From the NCBI GenBank assembly GCA_029582265.1, contig CM055828.1, forward strand, positions 12,311,777 to 12,375,776: DNA of 64,000 nt. The letters are read 5' to 3'. The notes beneath the pieces are model-generated. The model was not told where the DNA came from and did no database searches. It saw nothing but the letters and a program-made list of their open reading frames with translations. The stretch comes from Zoroaster sp. YZ-2022 (Eukaryota > Echinodermata > Asteroidea > Forcipulatida > Zoroasteridae). A program made the translations under genes and the position numbers. This document shows, piece after piece, positions 61,706 to 64,000 of the stretch. Positions within the stretch are counted from its first letter, which is position 1. Each line of letters opens with the position of its first letter.

Positions 61706-62889
61706 TCAAGTGGATCTCCTTAAAGTACTGCCAGCAAACCAAACAAACAATAAAATAAAAAATATGCAAAATAAACATAAAAATAAAAATAAACATATAA
61801 ATTTGTCATTATTTTGGCAAAGCATACTTACACCTGGAGTTAAAAGATCTTTTCTTAAAGCATTTATGAAAGGTATATAACCAAAAATAATCTGATCCTT
61901 AACATCTACAGGTAAACTATCCCACATTCTAGGAAACCTAACAAAAGCGAATGATGAAAAGCATTTGTTCTCGAATTCTGATGATGGAATTTGATAGTGT
62001 CATCAGTACATGTATATCTAGTATTAATTTGAATGTAATTGCTTATGTTAACGTCAAATCTATTGAAAACATTACAACAAATCATATTGAAAGAAAGTGA
62101 AGTCTGCTAATTAAAAATTGCAATCCTAATTGAGCACACCTAGTGAAATAGTCAATTTCATTTTCAGAATTTAAACTAGCTCTTCTTGGAAGTCCAAGGC
62201 AAGAGCGGGTGAAACGCCTCTGAACTCTCTCTCTCTCTAATGTGTCTTGTTGGTTACGAGACAAGGACAGGGGAAGCATACTCTAAATGGGTCTACAAAG
62301 TGAACAGTAAACAATTGTACCTGGATCCCTATACTTGACAATTCTTCTAATGTCACCAAATAATTTAGTTGTTTTTGACACAGTATTGTTTATAATGTTG
62401 TTTCCAGCTAAGGTCACTAGTAACAGTTACACCAAGACATTATTGACAATTTCAAGAGTGTCAGATCCATTTGTATAAATAGGGCGAGGAGGAGATTTAG
62501 AATGTGTTATTGTCATAAGTTTACATATTTTAACATTTAGAGACACACGATTTAGATTACACGATGTTACTATATTATGTAAGTCACTCTGGAGTACAAC
62601 CGAATCAGTGTCGTGTCTAATAGCCCTAAACAGAACAGTATCATCAACATATTGTCGGAGGGTCGAATGCAAATATGTTAAATAACAAAGGTCCAAGAAT
62701 TGACCATTGAGGTACGCCAGAGTGAACTTCTGCCCAGTTAGATCCCTGAAAAAGTACCCTTTGGGATCCGTTATTTAAATAAGAATTAAACCAGTTAAGA
62801 ATAAATCCACAAATGCCATACTTATGTAACTTGTTTAAAGGATTACAGAAATAAAAACCATTATGGCTCTTAGTAAATGTGTTTTGCAT
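61706..62889 (-). pseudogene. Non-LTR retrotransposon remnant, third family
   Basis: Minus strand, several frames: 62889-62644 with ILNWFNSYLNNGSQRVLF and VPQWSILGPLLFN (the Gly of PQG is Trp); 62696-62427 with catalytic YVDD (YVDDTVLF); about 62279-62082 with ERVQRRFTRSCLGLP; and 61927-61706 with MWDSLPVDVKDQI, the typical end. This order (palm, thumb, QRRFTR block, SLP end) fits a jockey/CR1-superfamily LINE distinct from the copies at 50362 and 57484. Multiple frameshifts; inactive. Confidence 0.8.
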
Positions 62890-63160
62890 AATAAAACAAG
62901 ATAATTGTTAGTTTTTTCATAACTGAACTTTGTTTTGTTCGTTTTGGAGACTTTTATGGCACTTTACAGTTCACAAGGCCCCCCACTATATTGGCAATTG
63001 AGTGATGTAATGCATCACGTAATACCGTGACGTCAGTTAAAGAACGATTTCCTAGCAATGCACAGCTGTTTGTGTGTGTACGTGTCCGATGCGCTTATGT
63101 CAAAACTCCAATATATGTGTATACATATTTTCATTCTAAATTTCCTTGAAAATATACATC
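62890..63160. other. Non-coding flank
   Basis: No feature recognised upstream of the THAP frame. Confidence 0.5.
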
Positions 63161-63490
63161 ATGCCTACAAGATGTGTCGTAGCAGGCTGTAATAATACTC
63201 CTAGCGAATGTGTAAGCCTCCATAGGTTTCCTTACGACGAAGCACTATGAAAAATTTGGGCCACAAAAGTGCGGTTGACGAGGGCAAAATGGTTCGGGCC
63301 GTCTCCAACCAGCGTGATATGTAGCGATCATTTTACTGCTGAAGACTTCGAAACGAGCCTTCATGGGCAATTTAGGATGTCAAAGGCACCCAGACTCAAG
63401 AAAACTTCGATTTCAATGAAAATAAAGAAGCCTGTGAATCCTTCAAACGATAAGCCAAAGCGACGAAGCGATTGCTTCGTCAAAACGTGA
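63161..63490 (+). pseudogene. THAP-type zinc-finger domain, interrupted by a stop codon
   Basis: ATG 63161 opens MPTRCVVAGC, whose C-x4-C pair starts a THAP domain, with SLHRFPYDEA next. An in-frame TGA at 63248-63250 (codon 30) interrupts it. The frame then continues to 63490 with W, RAKWFG and the second metal pair C-x2-H in VICSDHFTAEDF; 43 residues separate the pairs, within the THAP range. The usual AVPTIF-like box is not clear. THAP domains bind DNA and occur in host regulators and in P-type and other transposases, so this could be either. If the TGA is real, it is a pseudogene; a sequencing or allelic change is possible. Confidence 0.8.
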
Positions 63491-64000
63491 GAACAGACAA
63501 GTAACTAACGATAAGTCAGATCCGACATGTCCGACTATGTACTGCGTGAGCCGCCATGTTGGGTTTTGGACATCGTTAACAATAAATGCACGGCGTAATT
63601 CACAAATCATACATGAAAAAAAAAAACACTATACAACGTTAGACTAAAATAACATGAATTTTTACAACTTTTAGAAGAATTCGATGATGAAAACTGTGAC
63701 TAGATTTTCCGGTCGGCGGCAATGAACACCAACGGTGCTTGTTTGAGACATTCGTATTTTGATATTTTCGATTTTTTCAACCGAGTTTGGGTCACTAAAT
63801 GATCGATTTCTTCACAAATATTACACATTAGATAGTTTATTAGTTACTTTTTACCTCAGTAAATTATCACAATTTCATCTGACGACGATTCAGCCATTTC
63901 TATGTTATTTTCCAGCGTGGGCAATATAAGCGCAGGCATGTGAATGAACGCGTTCGCTGTTGTATATATGTGGCTGGCGTCGTTCAGGATGCAGTGCAAA
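63491..64000. other. Right edge, no confirmed gene
   Basis: On the minus strand, a short frame from ATG 63897 (MAESSSDEIVIIY) ends after 13 codons. It is acidic and resembles N-termini of some transposase-derived proteins, but the evidence is weak. Confidence 0.3.

Overview
The window is eukaryotic and almost certainly from a metazoan, most likely a marine invertebrate; nothing in it fixes the species. The evidence is a split host gene with GT-AG introns, tRNA-derived SINEs, three kinds of non-LTR retrotransposon, Penelope-like elements, Tc1, hAT and Harbinger DNA transposons, LTR remnants and long perfect (TTA)n arrays. I see no bacterial operon, CRISPR array or genuine tRNA/rRNA gene.

Region 1 (about 1.1-14.7 kb) is a decayed virus-like transposon. 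Reading inward from its left end it carries a SAP/zinc-cluster gene (+), small membrane and unknown genes on both strands, a retroviral-type integrase (+), and finally a protein-primed-type family B DNA polymerase (-) whose start marks the right end. PolB plus integrase is the hallmark pair of Polinton/Maverick and adintovirus elements. I could not recognise the usual packaging ATPase, maturation protease or double-jelly-roll capsid; in their place are several unassigned proteins. Most genes are broken by frameshifts or stops. The element is interrupted at 5.5-8.4 kb by unrelated DNA that includes a solo LTR with a 4-bp target duplication and a 22-bp minisatellite. One motif, ATAAAGACGATGGA, sits on the start codon of three different genes, including both terminal ones.

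Region 2 (15.7-45.2 kb, minus strand) is a host gene seen as seven internal exons whose reading phases match one after another. It encodes ankyrin repeats, an acidic Ser/Asp-rich linker, and further ankyrin repeats. First and last exons were not found. Its introns are full of transposons: two related foldback elements with 6-bp duplications, a Tc1 element carrying a SINE, a Harbinger-type MITE, two copies of a GGGTCATTCC-ended family, an LTR-retroelement remnant with a CCHC knuckle, a GC-rich MITE, a hAT-type element with an 8-bp duplication, and a near full-length Tx1/L1-like LINE that ends about 50 bp from a splice donor.

Region 3 (45.2-64 kb) is repeat-dominated: a Penelope-like element split by a SINE, a CR1/L2-like LINE with one long intact reverse-transcriptase frame ending in about 490 bp of perfect (TTA)n, a TIR element seemingly inserted into that array, repeated short modules around CTTCCGG...CCGGAAG, two further LINE fragments, a possible signal-peptide first exon, and a THAP-domain pseudogene near the right edge.
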